Positions 8,222 to 16,113 of a stretch of DNA of 64,000 nt are shown here, piece by piece. A model generated the notes under the pieces. That model was given only the letters and a program-made list of their open reading frames with translations. It did no database searches and had not been told where the DNA came from. The stretch spans positions 124,001 through 188,000 of the forward strand of contig NZ_FMZQ01000012.1 in assembly GCF_900102635.1 (NCBI RefSeq). The letters are read 5' to 3'. This stretch comes from Ectopseudomonas chengduensis (GTDB lineage: Bacteria > Pseudomonadota > Gammaproteobacteria > Pseudomonadales > Pseudomonadaceae). Within the stretch, counting starts at the first letter, position 1; every line of letters begins with the position of its first letter. Made by a program: the position numbers and the translations under genes.

Positions 8222-8740
8222 TTACTGCGGATCGGTGTCCAGCGGCTCGGGCGTAGGGACCGGAACGGTCTCGACCTGGTCCACTTCGCGCTGAATCTGC
8301 TCCAGCAGCGAGCCGGGGGCGGGCGGCGTTTCATCCTGCGGTTGGGCTTGCGGCTGAGCGCTGCTGGTGTCGCTAGTCTGGCCCATGATTGCCTGGTCAC
8401 GGCTGACGCCGGGCATGAAGTCGCCGGCCAGGCCAACCAGTTGGTCGCTGCCGTCGAATACCAGGCTGACGCGTTCCTGCAGGCGCTGACCGCCGCCGGG
8501 CTGGATGCTGTACAGATAATCCCAGCGATCGGCATGGAAGGTGTCGGTGATCAACGGGTTGCCCATGATAAACCGCACTTGGCGTCGGGTCATTCCCGGG
8601 CGCAGCTGGTCTATCATGTCCTGTGTCACGACATTGCCCTGTTGAATGTCGATCTTGTAAACCCCGGGGAATGAACAACCGGCGAGTGCGAAGAGCCCGG
8701 TCAGCGACAGGCTGGTCAGCAAGAGCTTGGTTTTTTGCAT
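8222..8740 (-). CDS. bamE: Outer-membrane assembly lipoprotein BamE (OmlA/SmpA)
   Basis: 172-aa lipoprotein of the beta-barrel assembly machinery. The signal peptide MQKTKLLLTSLSLTGLF ends in the lipobox LAGC with the acylated Cys at position 22. The BamE fold follows: VYKIDIQQGNVVTQDMIDQLRPGM and RRQVRFIMGNPLITDTFHADRWDY are family hallmarks. A Pro/Gln-rich tail of about 60 residues (DTSSAQPQAQPQDE...) extends past the compact domain, as in other Pseudomonas OmlA proteins. It is divergent from fur, as in P. aeruginosa where omlA and fur have overlapping promoters. Confidence 0.96.
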   Translation of the reverse strand: MQKTKLLLTSLSLTGLFALAGCSFPGVYKIDIQQGNVVTQDMIDQLRPGMTRRQVRFIMGNPLITDTFHADRWDYLYSIQPGGGQRLQERVSLVFDGSDQLVGLAGDFMPGVSRDQAIMGQTSDTSSAQPQAQPQDETPPAPGSLLEQIQREVDQVETVPVPTPEPLDTDPQ

Positions 8741-8834
8741 CGGAGGGTGACTTCCACTATCTTGGGCAACTTGAACCCCGGATCATACCCGTATTGAAGG
8801 GTGCTGCGAAGCAGCATCCATGAGAAAGCAGACC

Positions 8835-9239
8835 ATGGTTGAAAATAACGAACTGCGCAAAGCTGGACTGAAGGTGACTCTGCCACGAGTCAAAATCCTG
8901 CAAATGCTCGACAACGCCGAGCACCGCCATATGAGTGCGGAGGATGTCTACAAGGCTCTGATGGAGGCGGGTGAGGACGTTGGCCTGGCCACCGTGTACC
9001 GCGTGCTGACTCAGTTCGAAGCGGCCGGCCTGGTGGTGCGTCACAACTTCGATGGCGGCCATGCCGTATTCGAGTTGGCTGACAGCGGCCATCACGACCA
9101 TATGGTCTGCGTCGACTCCGGTGAAGTGATCGAGTTCTTCGACGCCGAGATCGAGAAGCGCCAGAAGGAGATCGTCAAGGAACACGGTTTCGAGCTGGTC
9201 GACCACAATCTGGTGCTGTACGTACGCAAGAAGAGCTGA
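8835..9239 (+). CDS. fur: Ferric uptake regulator Fur
   Basis: 134-aa Fe(II)-dependent repressor of iron-acquisition genes. An N-terminal winged helix (LRKAGLKVTLPRVKILQML, with DVGLATVYRVLTQFEAAGLV as recognition region) is followed by the metal/dimer domain with GHHDHMVCVDSGEVIEF. Only one cysteine is present, as in P. aeruginosa Fur, which lacks the structural Cys pairs of E. coli Fur. The start at 8835 (MVENNELRKAG) gives the usual 134 residues; an ATG at 8820 would add five. A Fur-box-like site precedes the heme genes at 61120-61138 in this window, a probable target. Confidence 0.98.
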   Translation: MVENNELRKAGLKVTLPRVKILQMLDNAEHRHMSAEDVYKALMEAGEDVGLATVYRVLTQFEAAGLVVRHNFDGGHAVFELADSGHHDHMVCVDSGEVIEFFDAEIEKRQKEIVKEHGFELVDHNLVLYVRKKS

Positions 9240-9255
9240 TTCTTCTGCGGCAATC

Positions 9256-9283
9256 AAAAAGGCGACCCTCGGGTCGCCTTTTT
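9256..9283. terminator. Bidirectional terminator (fur / recN)
   Basis: AAAAAGGCGACCC and GGGTCGCCTTTTT pair around a 2-nt loop with T-tracts on both strands, just after the fur stop. It can terminate fur and back-stop the convergent recN. Confidence 0.92.
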
Positions 9284-9290
9284 GCTTTGT

Positions 9291-9346
9291 CGTGGCCTGG
9301 ATGCAATTCGGGTGACTTGGTGCTCCCGGATTGCATCCGGGCTACG
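9291..9346. repeat. REP-like paired inverted element, copy 1
   Basis: A degenerate left arm (9291-9313) faces a right arm (9325-9346) in inverted orientation. The right arm itself folds (CCCGGAT/ATCCGGG). The right arm is identical over 22 nt to 57061-57082. Location in the fur/recN convergent gap fits a dispersed extragenic palindrome. Confidence 0.7.
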
Positions 9347-9351
9347 TCGCT

Positions 9352-11028
9352 TCAGGCGGCCTGGGCGCTGGTGACCATCTTGCGGGCGTGAGCCAGGGAT
9401 TCCTCGGTCAGGTCGACGCCACCGAGCATGCGGGCTATTTCCTCGACGCGGCCGCTCTCGTCCAGCTTGCTCACGGCGGTAGACGTGGCATCTTCGCCGC
9501 GCCGCTTGTGCACGAACAGATGTTGATGGCCCTGCGCGGCGACTTGCGGCAAGTGGGTGACGCACAGCACCTGACCGCGTTCGCCGAGGCGGCGCAGCAG
9601 TTGCCCGACCACTTCGGCGGTCGGGCCGCCGATACCGACGTCCACTTCGTCGAACACCAAGGTCGGTACGCGCGAGGTTTGTGCGGTGATCACCTGGATC
9701 GCCAGGCTGATGCGTGACAGCTCGCCACCCGAGGCCACCTTGGCCAGGCCGCGTAGCGGCTGGCCAGGGTTGGCGCTGACCAGGAACTCCACCGTTTCCA
9801 GGCCGCTGGCATGTGGCTCTTCGCTGCTCATGGCCTGGAGCTGGATGTTGAAGCGACCGCCAGGCATGCCCAGCGCCTGCATTTCCTGCTCCACTGCAGC
9901 GGCCAGGCGTTCGGCGGCATTGCTGCGTAGCGCGCTGAGCTCGACTGCCTTTTCCTGATAATGGCGTTCATAGGCGGTCAGCTCCTCAGCCAGGCGTTCG
10001 CTGGCCTGGTCGTCGGCATTCAGGCTCTCAAGCTCTTCGAACAACTGTTGCTGCAGGGCAGTCAGTTCGGCTGGTTGAATACGGTGCTTGCGTGCCAGGG
10101 TGTAGATGGTGTCCAGGCGCTCTTCGAGCAGTTGCTGGCGCTCCGGGTCGGCGTCGAAGTGATCGAGGAAGCGATTCAGCTCGCCGACTGCTTCTTCGAC
10201 CTGGATCTGCGCACTGGCCAGCAGGTTGCTGGCTTCGTTCAAGGCGCCGCCCTGGCCGCCAAAGGCGCCCAGGCGGTTGAGGCTGGCGGTCAGCGCGGAG
10301 AGCACGTTGCCGGCATCGCTCTCGCTGCACAGATCGAGCACCTGGCGACAGGCCGCGAGTAGCGCTTCAGCGTTGCTCAGCGCCTTGTGCTCCTGTTCCA
10401 GCTGTTCCAGTTCGTTGTCGCCCAGCGCCAGATTTTCCAGCTCTTCCAGTTGATAGCTGAGCAACTGGTGGCGGGCGCGCTGTTCGTCACCCTGGCTGGA
10501 GATGCGCTCCAGCTCGTTGCGTGTCTGCTTCCAGCGTTGCGCGGCGAGTTGCACCTGGCGCGCGAGGTCCTGGCTGCCGGCGTATTCGTCGAGCAGGCGG
10601 CGATGGGTGTCGGTCTTGAGCAGCGACTGATGCTCGTGCTGGCTATGGATATCGATGATCAGCTCGCCAAGGGCCTTGAGGTCGGCCTGCGGGCAGGGGC
10701 TGCCGTTGATATAGCCGCGCGAGCGGCCTTCGGCGGTGATCACCCGGCGCAGGATGCACGGGCCGTCGTTGTCCAGATCCCGTTCGGCGAGCCAGGTGCG
10801 GGCTTCGGGAATGTCCGCCAGGTCGAAGCTGGCGAGAATGTCAGCCTTGTCTGCGCCTGGGCGTACCACGCCGCTGTCGGCGCGATCACCCAGGCACAGG
10901 CCGAGGGCGTCGAGCATGATCGATTTGCCCGCGCCGGTCTCGCCGCTGATGGCGCTCATGCCGGCATCCAGCTCGAGATCCAGGTGGTCGACGATGGCGT
11001 AGTTGTGAATGGACAGGTGCACCAGCAT
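9352..11028 (-). CDS. recN: DNA repair protein RecN
   Basis: 558-aa SMC-like ATPase acting early in double-strand-break repair. Walker A GETGAGKS is at residues 30-37, inside AIVDHLDLELDAGMSAISGE. A central coiled-coil region (about 150-370) is rich in Glu/Gln/Leu. The C-terminal ABC signature LSRISLAIQVI (in ASGGELSRIS) and Walker B VPTLVFDEVDVGIGG are intact. Length is normal. A LexA box 24 nt before the start (11052-11067) indicates SOS control. It is divergent from grpE and convergent with fur. Confidence 0.97.
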   Translation of the reverse strand: MLVHLSIHNYAIVDHLDLELDAGMSAISGETGAGKSIMLDALGLCLGDRADSGVVRPGADKADILASFDLADIPEARTWLAERDLDNDGPCILRRVITAEGRSRGYINGSPCPQADLKALGELIIDIHSQHEHQSLLKTDTHRRLLDEYAGSQDLARQVQLAAQRWKQTRNELERISSQGDEQRARHQLLSYQLEELENLALGDNELEQLEQEHKALSNAEALLAACRQVLDLCSESDAGNVLSALTASLNRLGAFGGQGGALNEASNLLASAQIQVEEAVGELNRFLDHFDADPERQQLLEERLDTIYTLARKHRIQPAELTALQQQLFEELESLNADDQASERLAEELTAYERHYQEKAVELSALRSNAAERLAAAVEQEMQALGMPGGRFNIQLQAMSSEEPHASGLETVEFLVSANPGQPLRGLAKVASGGELSRISLAIQVITAQTSRVPTLVFDEVDVGIGGPTAEVVGQLLRRLGERGQVLCVTHLPQVAAQGHQHLFVHKRRGEDATSTAVSKLDESGRVEEIARMLGGVDLTEESLAHARKMVTSAQAA

Positions 11029-11051
11029 GGCGAACGCTCCCGAATTGATGT

Positions 11052-11067
11052 CTGGTTATTTATACAG
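11052..11067 (-). promoter_or_regulatory. LexA (SOS) box of recN
   Basis: On the minus strand the site reads CTGTATAAATAACCAG, a CTGT-N8-(A)CAG SOS operator with one mismatch. The E. coli recN box has the same CCAG half-site. It lies 24 nt before the recN start. Confidence 0.8.
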
Positions 11068-11103
11068 TGTTTTTTCTTTCTCTGGCAATCCTCCCTATTG
11101 CCC

Positions 11104-11132
11104 CTTGAAAGCTGTGGAATTGACTCCATATA
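11104..11132 (+). promoter_or_regulatory. Sigma-32 heat-shock promoter of grpE
   Basis: CTTGAAA (11104-11110), a 13-bp spacer, then CTCCATATA (11124-11132) closely match the sigma-32 consensus CTTGAAA-N13/14-CCCCATnTA. It lies about 55 nt before the grpE start. Confidence 0.85.
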
Positions 11133-11185
11133 GGCGGCAGGAGCGCGAGTCGGTATCGCGCCAGTTTTTTCGAGAGGAGAAAGGC

Positions 11186-11755
11186 ATGGCTGACGAACAG
11201 ACCCTGGATACGCAGAATTCCGAGGCGCAGGCAGCAGAAGCTGTGGCGCCTGGTGACGACCTGGCTGCTCGCGTGCAAACGCTGGAAGAGCAACTGGCCG
11301 CTGCACAGGATCAGTCGCTGCGCGTGGCTGCCGACCTGCAAAACGTGCGTCGTCGCGCGGAGCAGGATGTAGAGAAGGCACACAAATTTGCGCTGGAAAA
11401 GTTCGCCGGCGATCTGTTGCCGGTAATCGACAGTCTGGAGCGCGGCCTGGAGCTGTCCAGCCCTGACGATGTGTCGATCAAGGCCGTGCGTGAGGGCATG
11501 CAACTGACCCTCAAGCTGTTCCACGACACCCTGGCTCGCTACAACCTGGAAGCCATCGACCCGCATGGTGCGCCGTTCAACCCGGAGCATCACCAGGCCA
11601 TGGCCATGGAAGAGAGCATCCACGCCGAGCCGAACTCGGTGCTCAAGGTGTTCCAGAAAGGCTATCTGCTCAACGGTCGCCTGCTGCGCCCGGCCATGGT
11701 CGTGGTCAGCAAGGCACCAACCACGCCGCCGCCGAGTATCGACGAGCAGGCTTGA
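11186..11755 (+). CDS. grpE: Nucleotide exchange factor GrpE
   Basis: 189-aa co-chaperone that releases ADP from DnaK. An acidic N-terminal tail and long coiled coil (AARVQTLEEQLAAAQDQSLR) lead into RRRAEQDVEKAHKFALEKFA. The beta-wing domain follows, with PFNPEHHQAMAMEES and the family signature VLKVFQKGYLLNGRLLRPAMV. The start at 11186 (MADEQTLDTQ) has a strong GAGGAGA ribosome site; an in-frame extension to 11009 crosses the promoter and is rejected. It is first in grpE-dnaK-dnaJ, behind its own sigma-32 promoter. Confidence 0.97.
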   Translation: MADEQTLDTQNSEAQAAEAVAPGDDLAARVQTLEEQLAAAQDQSLRVAADLQNVRRRAEQDVEKAHKFALEKFAGDLLPVIDSLERGLELSSPDDVSIKAVREGMQLTLKLFHDTLARYNLEAIDPHGAPFNPEHHQAMAMEESIHAEPNSVLKVFQKGYLLNGRLLRPAMVVVSKAPTTPPPSIDEQA

Positions 11756-11780
11756 AATCAGCAGTAACGACCCCATTTTT
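11751..11780 (+). promoter_or_regulatory. Sigma-32 heat-shock promoter of dnaK
   Basis: A perfect CTTGAAA (11751-11757) overlapping the grpE stop codon, a 13-bp spacer, then CCCCATTTTT (11771-11780). This is a near-exact sigma-32 consensus 75 nt before dnaK, so dnaK can be induced separately from grpE. Confidence 0.9.
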
Positions 11781-11854
11781 AAGTCAAGCGTTTTAGTGCT
11801 GCCGGCGCCCGAGAAACGAGGCGACGGAAAAATCAAAGTTTCGGGAGAACATTC

Positions 11855-13771
11855 ATGGGCAAAATTATCGGTATCGACCTGGGGACCACCAACTCCTGTG
11901 TCTCTATTTTGGAAAATGGCAACGTCAAGGTAATCGAGAACGCCGAAGGCGCTCGTACCACGCCGTCCATCATCGCTTACGCCAACGACGGTGAAATCCT
12001 CGTGGGCCAGTCGGCCAAGCGTCAGGCCGTGACCAACCCGCACAACACCCTGTATGCGGTGAAGCGTCTGATCGGTCGTCGTTTCGACGAAGAAGTCGTG
12101 CAGAAAGACATTCAGATGGTGCCGTACAAGATCGTCAAGGCTGACAACGGTGACGCCTGGGTTGAAGTGAACGGCCAGAAGATGGCGCCGCCGCAAATCT
12201 CGGCTGAAATTCTCAAGAAGATGAAGAAGACCGCCGAGGACTACCTGGGCGAGCCAGTCACCGAAGCGGTCATCACCGTTCCGGCCTACTTCAACGACAG
12301 CCAGCGTCAGGCCACCAAGGATGCTGGTCGCATCGCCGGTCTGGACGTCAAGCGCATCATCAACGAGCCTACCGCGGCTGCGCTGGCTTATGGCATGGAC
12401 AAGGCCAAGGGCGACCACACCGTGATCGTCTATGACCTGGGTGGTGGTACCTTCGACGTGTCGGTCATCGAGATCGCCGAAGTCGATGGTGAGCACCAGT
12501 TCGAAGTGTTGGCCACCAACGGTGACACCTTCCTCGGCGGTGAAGACTTCGATATTCGTCTGATTGACTACCTCGTCGACGAATTCAAGAAAGAAACCGG
12601 CATGAACCTCAAGGGCGACCCGCTGGCCATGCAGCGCCTCAAGGAAGCTGCCGAGAAGGCCAAGATCGAGCTGTCCTCGAGCCAGCAGACCGACGTCAAC
12701 CTGCCGTACATCACTGCAGACGCTACCGGTCCGAAGCACCTGAACGTGAAGATCTCCCGTTCCAAGCTCGAATCGCTGGTCGAAGACCTGGTGCAGCGCA
12801 CCATCGAGCCTTGCCGTATCGCGTTGAAGGATGCGGGTATTGATGTCGGTTCGATCAACGACGTGATCCTGGTCGGCGGTCAGACCCGCATGCCGCTGGT
12901 GCAGAAGCTGGTGACCGAGTTCTTCGGCAGAGAAGCACGCAAGGACGTCAACCCGGATGAAGCCGTCGCCATGGGTGCTGCCATTCAGGGCGCCGTTCTG
13001 GCCGGTGACGTCAAGGACGTACTGCTGCTGGACGTGTCCCCGCTGACCCTGGGTATCGAAACCATGGGCGGCGTGATGACTGCGCTGATCGAGAAGAACA
13101 CCACCATCCCGACCAAGAAGTCGCAGGTGTTCTCCACTGCCGATGACAACCAGAGCGCCGTGACCATTCACGTGCTGCAGGGTGAGCGCAAGCAGGCCGC
13201 ACAGAACAAGTCGCTGGGCAAGTTCGACCTGGCCGAGATTCCGCCGGCTCCGCGTGGCGTGCCGCAGATCGAAGTGACCTTCGACATCGACGCCAACGGC
13301 ATCCTGCATGTGTCCGCCAAGGACAAAGCCACCGGCAAGCAGCAGTCCATCGTGATCAAGGCCAACTCCGGCCTGTCCGATGACGAAATCGAGCGTATGG
13401 TGCGTGACGCCGAGGCCAACGCCGAGGAAGACCGCAAGTTCGAAGAGCTGGCCACGGCACGTAACCAGGGCGATCAACTGGTGCACGCCACCCGCAAGAT
13501 GCTCACCGAGGCGGGCGACAAGGCCACTGCCGACGAGAAGGCGGCCATCGAAAAAGCCATTGGCGAACTGGAAGTGGCCGTGAAAGGCGACGACAAGGCC
13601 GCCATCGAGGCCAAGATGAACGCACTGTCCGAAGCCACCACGCCGCTGGCGCAGAAGATGTATGCCGAGCAGCCGCAGGGCGGTGCCGCCCAGGCTGATG
13701 CTGGCGACGCCAAGGATGCCGGTGACGACGTGGTCGACGCTGAGTTCGAAGAGGTCAAGGAGAACAAGTAA
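11855..13771 (+). CDS. dnaK: Chaperone DnaK (Hsp70)
   Basis: 638-aa Hsp70. The ATPase domain (1-385) opens with GKIIGIDLGTTNSCVSI and contains VIVYDLGGGTFDVSVIE and VILVGGQTRMPLVQ. The linker DVLLLDVSPLTLGIET leads to the beta-sandwich substrate domain and helical lid. The C-terminus VDAEFEEVKENK is the usual proteobacterial tail. It works with GrpE and DnaJ encoded on either side. A short GC hairpin (13777-13797) follows the stop. Confidence 0.99.
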   Translation: MGKIIGIDLGTTNSCVSILENGNVKVIENAEGARTTPSIIAYANDGEILVGQSAKRQAVTNPHNTLYAVKRLIGRRFDEEVVQKDIQMVPYKIVKADNGDAWVEVNGQKMAPPQISAEILKKMKKTAEDYLGEPVTEAVITVPAYFNDSQRQATKDAGRIAGLDVKRIINEPTAAALAYGMDKAKGDHTVIVYDLGGGTFDVSVIEIAEVDGEHQFEVLATNGDTFLGGEDFDIRLIDYLVDEFKKETGMNLKGDPLAMQRLKEAAEKAKIELSSSQQTDVNLPYITADATGPKHLNVKISRSKLESLVEDLVQRTIEPCRIALKDAGIDVGSINDVILVGGQTRMPLVQKLVTEFFGREARKDVNPDEAVAMGAAIQGAVLAGDVKDVLLLDVSPLTLGIETMGGVMTALIEKNTTIPTKKSQVFSTADDNQSAVTIHVLQGERKQAAQNKSLGKFDLAEIPPAPRGVPQIEVTFDIDANGILHVSAKDKATGKQQSIVIKANSGLSDDEIERMVRDAEANAEEDRKFEELATARNQGDQLVHATRKMLTEAGDKATADEKAAIEKAIGELEVAVKGDDKAAIEAKMNALSEATTPLAQKMYAEQPQGGAAQADAGDAKDAGDDVVDAEFEEVKENK

Positions 13772-13776
13772 GGGAT

Positions 13777-13797
13777 GCGGCCTGCTCGGCGGGCCGC
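13777..13797 (+). terminator. Possible partial terminator after dnaK
   Basis: GCGGCC pairs with GGCCGC around a 9-nt loop, followed by a C/T-rich tail (CTCTTCTTT). It is weak and may attenuate dnaJ expression. A second hairpin, GCGGGAG-CCTT-CTCCCGC at 13845-13862, lies closer to dnaJ. Confidence 0.4.
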
Positions 13798-13906
13798 CTC
13801 TTCTTTACGCTCCACCGTCGCTCGCGACGGGCAGGATTCGCCGCGCGGGAGCCTTCTCCCGCGTCGGCGTATCTGGAACTCACGAATTTGAGAGTGCAGC
13901 ACAACT

Positions 13907-15034
13907 ATGGCAAAACGTGATTATTACGAGATCCTGGGGGTCGAGCGCGGCGCTAGTGAAGCCGAGCTGAAGAAGGCCTATCGGCGCCTGGCGATGAAAT
14001 ATCACCCGGACCGCAACCCGGACGACAAAGACTCCGAAGAGAAATTCAAGGAGGCCAACGAGGCCTACGAAGTACTTTCTGACGCGGCCAAGCGTTCGGC
14101 CTACGACCAATACGGCCACGCTGGGGTCGACCCGCAGATGGGTGGCGGTGGTGGGGCCGGTTTCGGCGGCGCCAACTTCTCCGATATCTTCGGTGATGTG
14201 TTCAGCGACTTCTTTGGCGGTGCTCGCGGCGGCTCGCGTGGTGGTGCCCAGCGCGGCTCGGATCTGCGCTACACCCTCGAGCTGGATCTGGAAGAAGCGG
14301 TGCGCGGCACCACCGTGACCATCCGCGTGCCGACCCTGGTCGGCTGCAAGACCTGCGATGGCTCGGGTGCCAAGAAGGGCACCAGCCCGGTCACCTGTAC
14401 CACTTGCGGTGGTATCGGTCAGGTGCGCATGCAGCAGGGTTTCTTCTCCGTGCAGCAGACCTGCCCGCGCTGTCATGGCAGCGGCAAGATGATCACCGAC
14501 CCTTGCGGCAGCTGTCACGGTCAGGGTCGCGTGGAAGAGAGCAAGACGCTGTCGGTCAAGGTGCCGCCAGGTGTCGATACTGGTGACCGCATTCGCCTGT
14601 CCGGCGAGGGCGAGGCCGGTACGCATGGCGGCCCGGCCGGTGACCTCTACGTGGTGGTCAACGTCCGTGAACATGCGATCTTCCAGCGTGATGGTAAGCA
14701 TCTGTACTGCGAAGTGCCGATCAGCTTTGCCGATGCGGCGCTGGGTGGCGAACTGGAAGTGCCGACCCTCGATGGTCGGGTCAAGCTGAAGATCCCCGAA
14801 GGCACGCAGACCGGCAAGCTGTTCCGTCTGCGTGGCAAGGGCGTGGCCCCTGTTCGTGGTGGCGCGGCTGGCGATTTGATGTGCCGGGTCGCGGTGGAAA
14901 CGCCGGTCAACCTAAACAAGCGTCAGCGCGAACTGCTCGATGAGTTCCGCAAGTCGCTGCAGGGTGACGATTCCCACTCGCCCAAGGCCAGTGGCTGGTT
15001 CGAGGGCGTGAAGCGCTTCTTCGGCGACGTTTAA
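13907..15034 (+). CDS. dnaJ: Chaperone DnaJ (Hsp40)
   Basis: 375-aa type I J-protein that stimulates DnaK ATPase and presents substrates. The J domain (1-70) has the essential HPD motif in MKYHPDRNPDD. A Gly/Phe-rich linker (about 77-110, GGGGGAGFGGANFSDIFG) follows. Four CxxCxGxG zinc repeats are all intact: CKTCDGSG, CTTCGGIG, CPRCHGSG, CGSCHGQG. The C-terminal substrate-binding and dimer region is full length. It lies 135 nt after dnaK, the standard order. Confidence 0.98.
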   Translation: MAKRDYYEILGVERGASEAELKKAYRRLAMKYHPDRNPDDKDSEEKFKEANEAYEVLSDAAKRSAYDQYGHAGVDPQMGGGGGAGFGGANFSDIFGDVFSDFFGGARGGSRGGAQRGSDLRYTLELDLEEAVRGTTVTIRVPTLVGCKTCDGSGAKKGTSPVTCTTCGGIGQVRMQQGFFSVQQTCPRCHGSGKMITDPCGSCHGQGRVEESKTLSVKVPPGVDTGDRIRLSGEGEAGTHGGPAGDLYVVVNVREHAIFQRDGKHLYCEVPISFADAALGGELEVPTLDGRVKLKIPEGTQTGKLFRLRGKGVAPVRGGAAGDLMCRVAVETPVNLNKRQRELLDEFRKSLQGDDSHSPKASGWFEGVKRFFGDV

Positions 15035-15041
15035 TTGAGCG

Positions 15042-15110
15042 TCAAGCGGCAAGTCACAAGCGGCAAGAGGGTATTGCGCTTGGCTTGCAGCTTGAGGCCC
15101 GCAGCTTGGA
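15042..15110. repeat. Degenerate CAAGCGGCAAG / CTTGCAGCTTG repeats between dnaJ and dapB
   Basis: CAAGCGGCAAG occurs twice (15043-15053 and 15057-15067). Inverted relatives (CTTGCAGCTTG, GCAGCTTGGAGC) lie at 15084-15110, giving an imperfect hairpin. Such AAGC/GCTT-rich intergenic repeats are common in Pseudomonas genomes. Confidence 0.55.
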
Positions 15111-15119
15111 GCTGATGTT

Positions 15120-15923
15120 ATGCAACGTATTGCAGTGATGGGCGCCGCCGGGCGTATGGGCAAGACCCTGATCGAGGCCGTCAGTCAGGCCGAGGGTGCG
15201 AAGCTCCGTGCCGCCATCGACCGCGCCGACAGCAGCCTGATCGGTGCCGATGCCGGTGAGCTGGTGGGGCTGGGCAAGATAGGTGTGACCCTGGTGGGTG
15301 ATCTGGCCGCAGTGGTCGACGATTTTGACGTGCTGATCGACTTCACCCATCCGTCGGTGACCCTGAAGAACCTGGAGGTCTGTCGCCAGGCGGGCAAGGC
15401 TATGGTCATCGGTACCACCGGTTTCACCGTGGAAGAGAAACAGCAGCTGAGCGAAGCGGCCAAGCAGATCCCCATCGTTTTTGCCGCCAACTTCAGTGTC
15501 GGCGTCAACCTTTGCCTGAAGCTGCTGGATACCGCTGCTCGCGTGCTGGGTGACGATGTGGACATCGAAATCATCGAAGCCCACCACCGGCACAAGGTCG
15601 ACGCACCGTCCGGTACAGCACTGCGCATGGGCGAAGTGGTTGCCGATGCACTGGGGCGTGATCTGCAGAAAGTCGCCGTGTATGGCCGCGAAGGTCAGAC
15701 CGGAGCCCGTGAGCGCGAGACCATTGGTTTCGCTACCGTGCGTGCCGGTGACGTGGTGGGTGACCACACCGTGCTGTTCGCCGCCGATGGCGAGCGTGTC
15801 GAGATCACGCACAAGGCCTCCAGCCGCATGACCTTCGCCAAGGGCGCGGTGCGTTCGGCGCTGTGGCTGCAGGGGCGTGATGCCGCTCTGTACGACATGC
15901 AGGACGTGTTGGGCTTGCGTTGA
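15120..15923 (+). CDS. dapB: 4-hydroxy-tetrahydrodipicolinate reductase DapB
   Basis: 267-aa NAD(P)H-dependent reductase in lysine/diaminopimelate synthesis. The Rossmann loop IAVMGAAGRMGKTL is at residues 4-17. The catalytic motif EAHHRHKVDAPSGTAL near residue 155 holds the catalytic His and Lys. The FTVEEKQQLSEAAKQIPIVFAANFSVGVN segment is typical. Length is normal. It is followed by a 190-nt region with two hairpins before carA, as in other Pseudomonas where dapB precedes carAB. Confidence 0.97.
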   Translation: MQRIAVMGAAGRMGKTLIEAVSQAEGAKLRAAIDRADSSLIGADAGELVGLGKIGVTLVGDLAAVVDDFDVLIDFTHPSVTLKNLEVCRQAGKAMVIGTTGFTVEEKQQLSEAAKQIPIVFAANFSVGVNLCLKLLDTAARVLGDDVDIEIIEAHHRHKVDAPSGTALRMGEVVADALGRDLQKVAVYGREGQTGARERETIGFATVRAGDVVGDHTVLFAADGERVEITHKASSRMTFAKGAVRSALWLQGRDAALYDMQDVLGLR

Positions 15924-15988
15924 TGTGAATGTGTGACTGAGGCGTCTTACCGGGTGGACCGAAAAAGGGTTTTCCTGTAAGCTTCCTG

Positions 15989-16008
15989 TTTTAGTGTGTC
16001 CACTAAAA
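15989..16008. other. Perfect TTTTAGTG / CACTAAAA inverted repeat upstream of carA
   Basis: An 8-bp perfect palindrome with a 4-nt TGTC spacer lies about 20 nt before the terminator hairpin in the dapB-carA gap. It could be an RNA hairpin or a regulator site; no regulator can be assigned. Confidence 0.5.
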
Positions 16009-16018
16009 GTTACGCAGA

Positions 16019-16096
16019 ATGGCTCAAATAAAAAAGCGGGATGACCTTCACACGTCATCCCGCTTTTTTACAACCTGCGTTTGCTTCAAGCCTTGA
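16019..16096 (+). CDS. Possible 25-codon leader ORF spanning the carA-proximal hairpin
   Basis: ATG at 16019 opens MAQIKKRDDLHTSSRFF... and ends at TGA 16094-16096, 17 nt before the carA start. It runs through both arms of the 16027-16069 hairpin and carries two consecutive Phe codons on the descending arm. No convincing ribosome site precedes it. The geometry suits a translation-sensitive attenuator, but a chance ORF is quite possible. Confidence 0.25.
   Translation: MAQIKKRDDLHTSSRFFTTCVCFKP
16027..16070. terminator. Strong hairpin terminator/attenuator between dapB and carA
   Basis: AAAAAAGCGGGATGAC pairs with GTCATCCCGCTTTTTT around an 8-nt loop, with T-tracts on both strands. It is the dapB terminator and could also act as attenuator if the carAB promoter lies upstream. 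Confidence 0.85.
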
Positions 16097-16113
16097 TCGA
16101 GACGGAGGTCTTC

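Noticed and set aside
11060..13486. Long antisense frame over grpE-dnaK
   Set aside because: Same codon-bias shadow; crosses the sigma-32 promoters and opposes complete GrpE and DnaK.
16081..16113. Upstream start for carA
   Set aside because: No ribosome site, overlaps the terminator loop region, and residues do not resemble CarA; TTG at 16114 has GGAGG.
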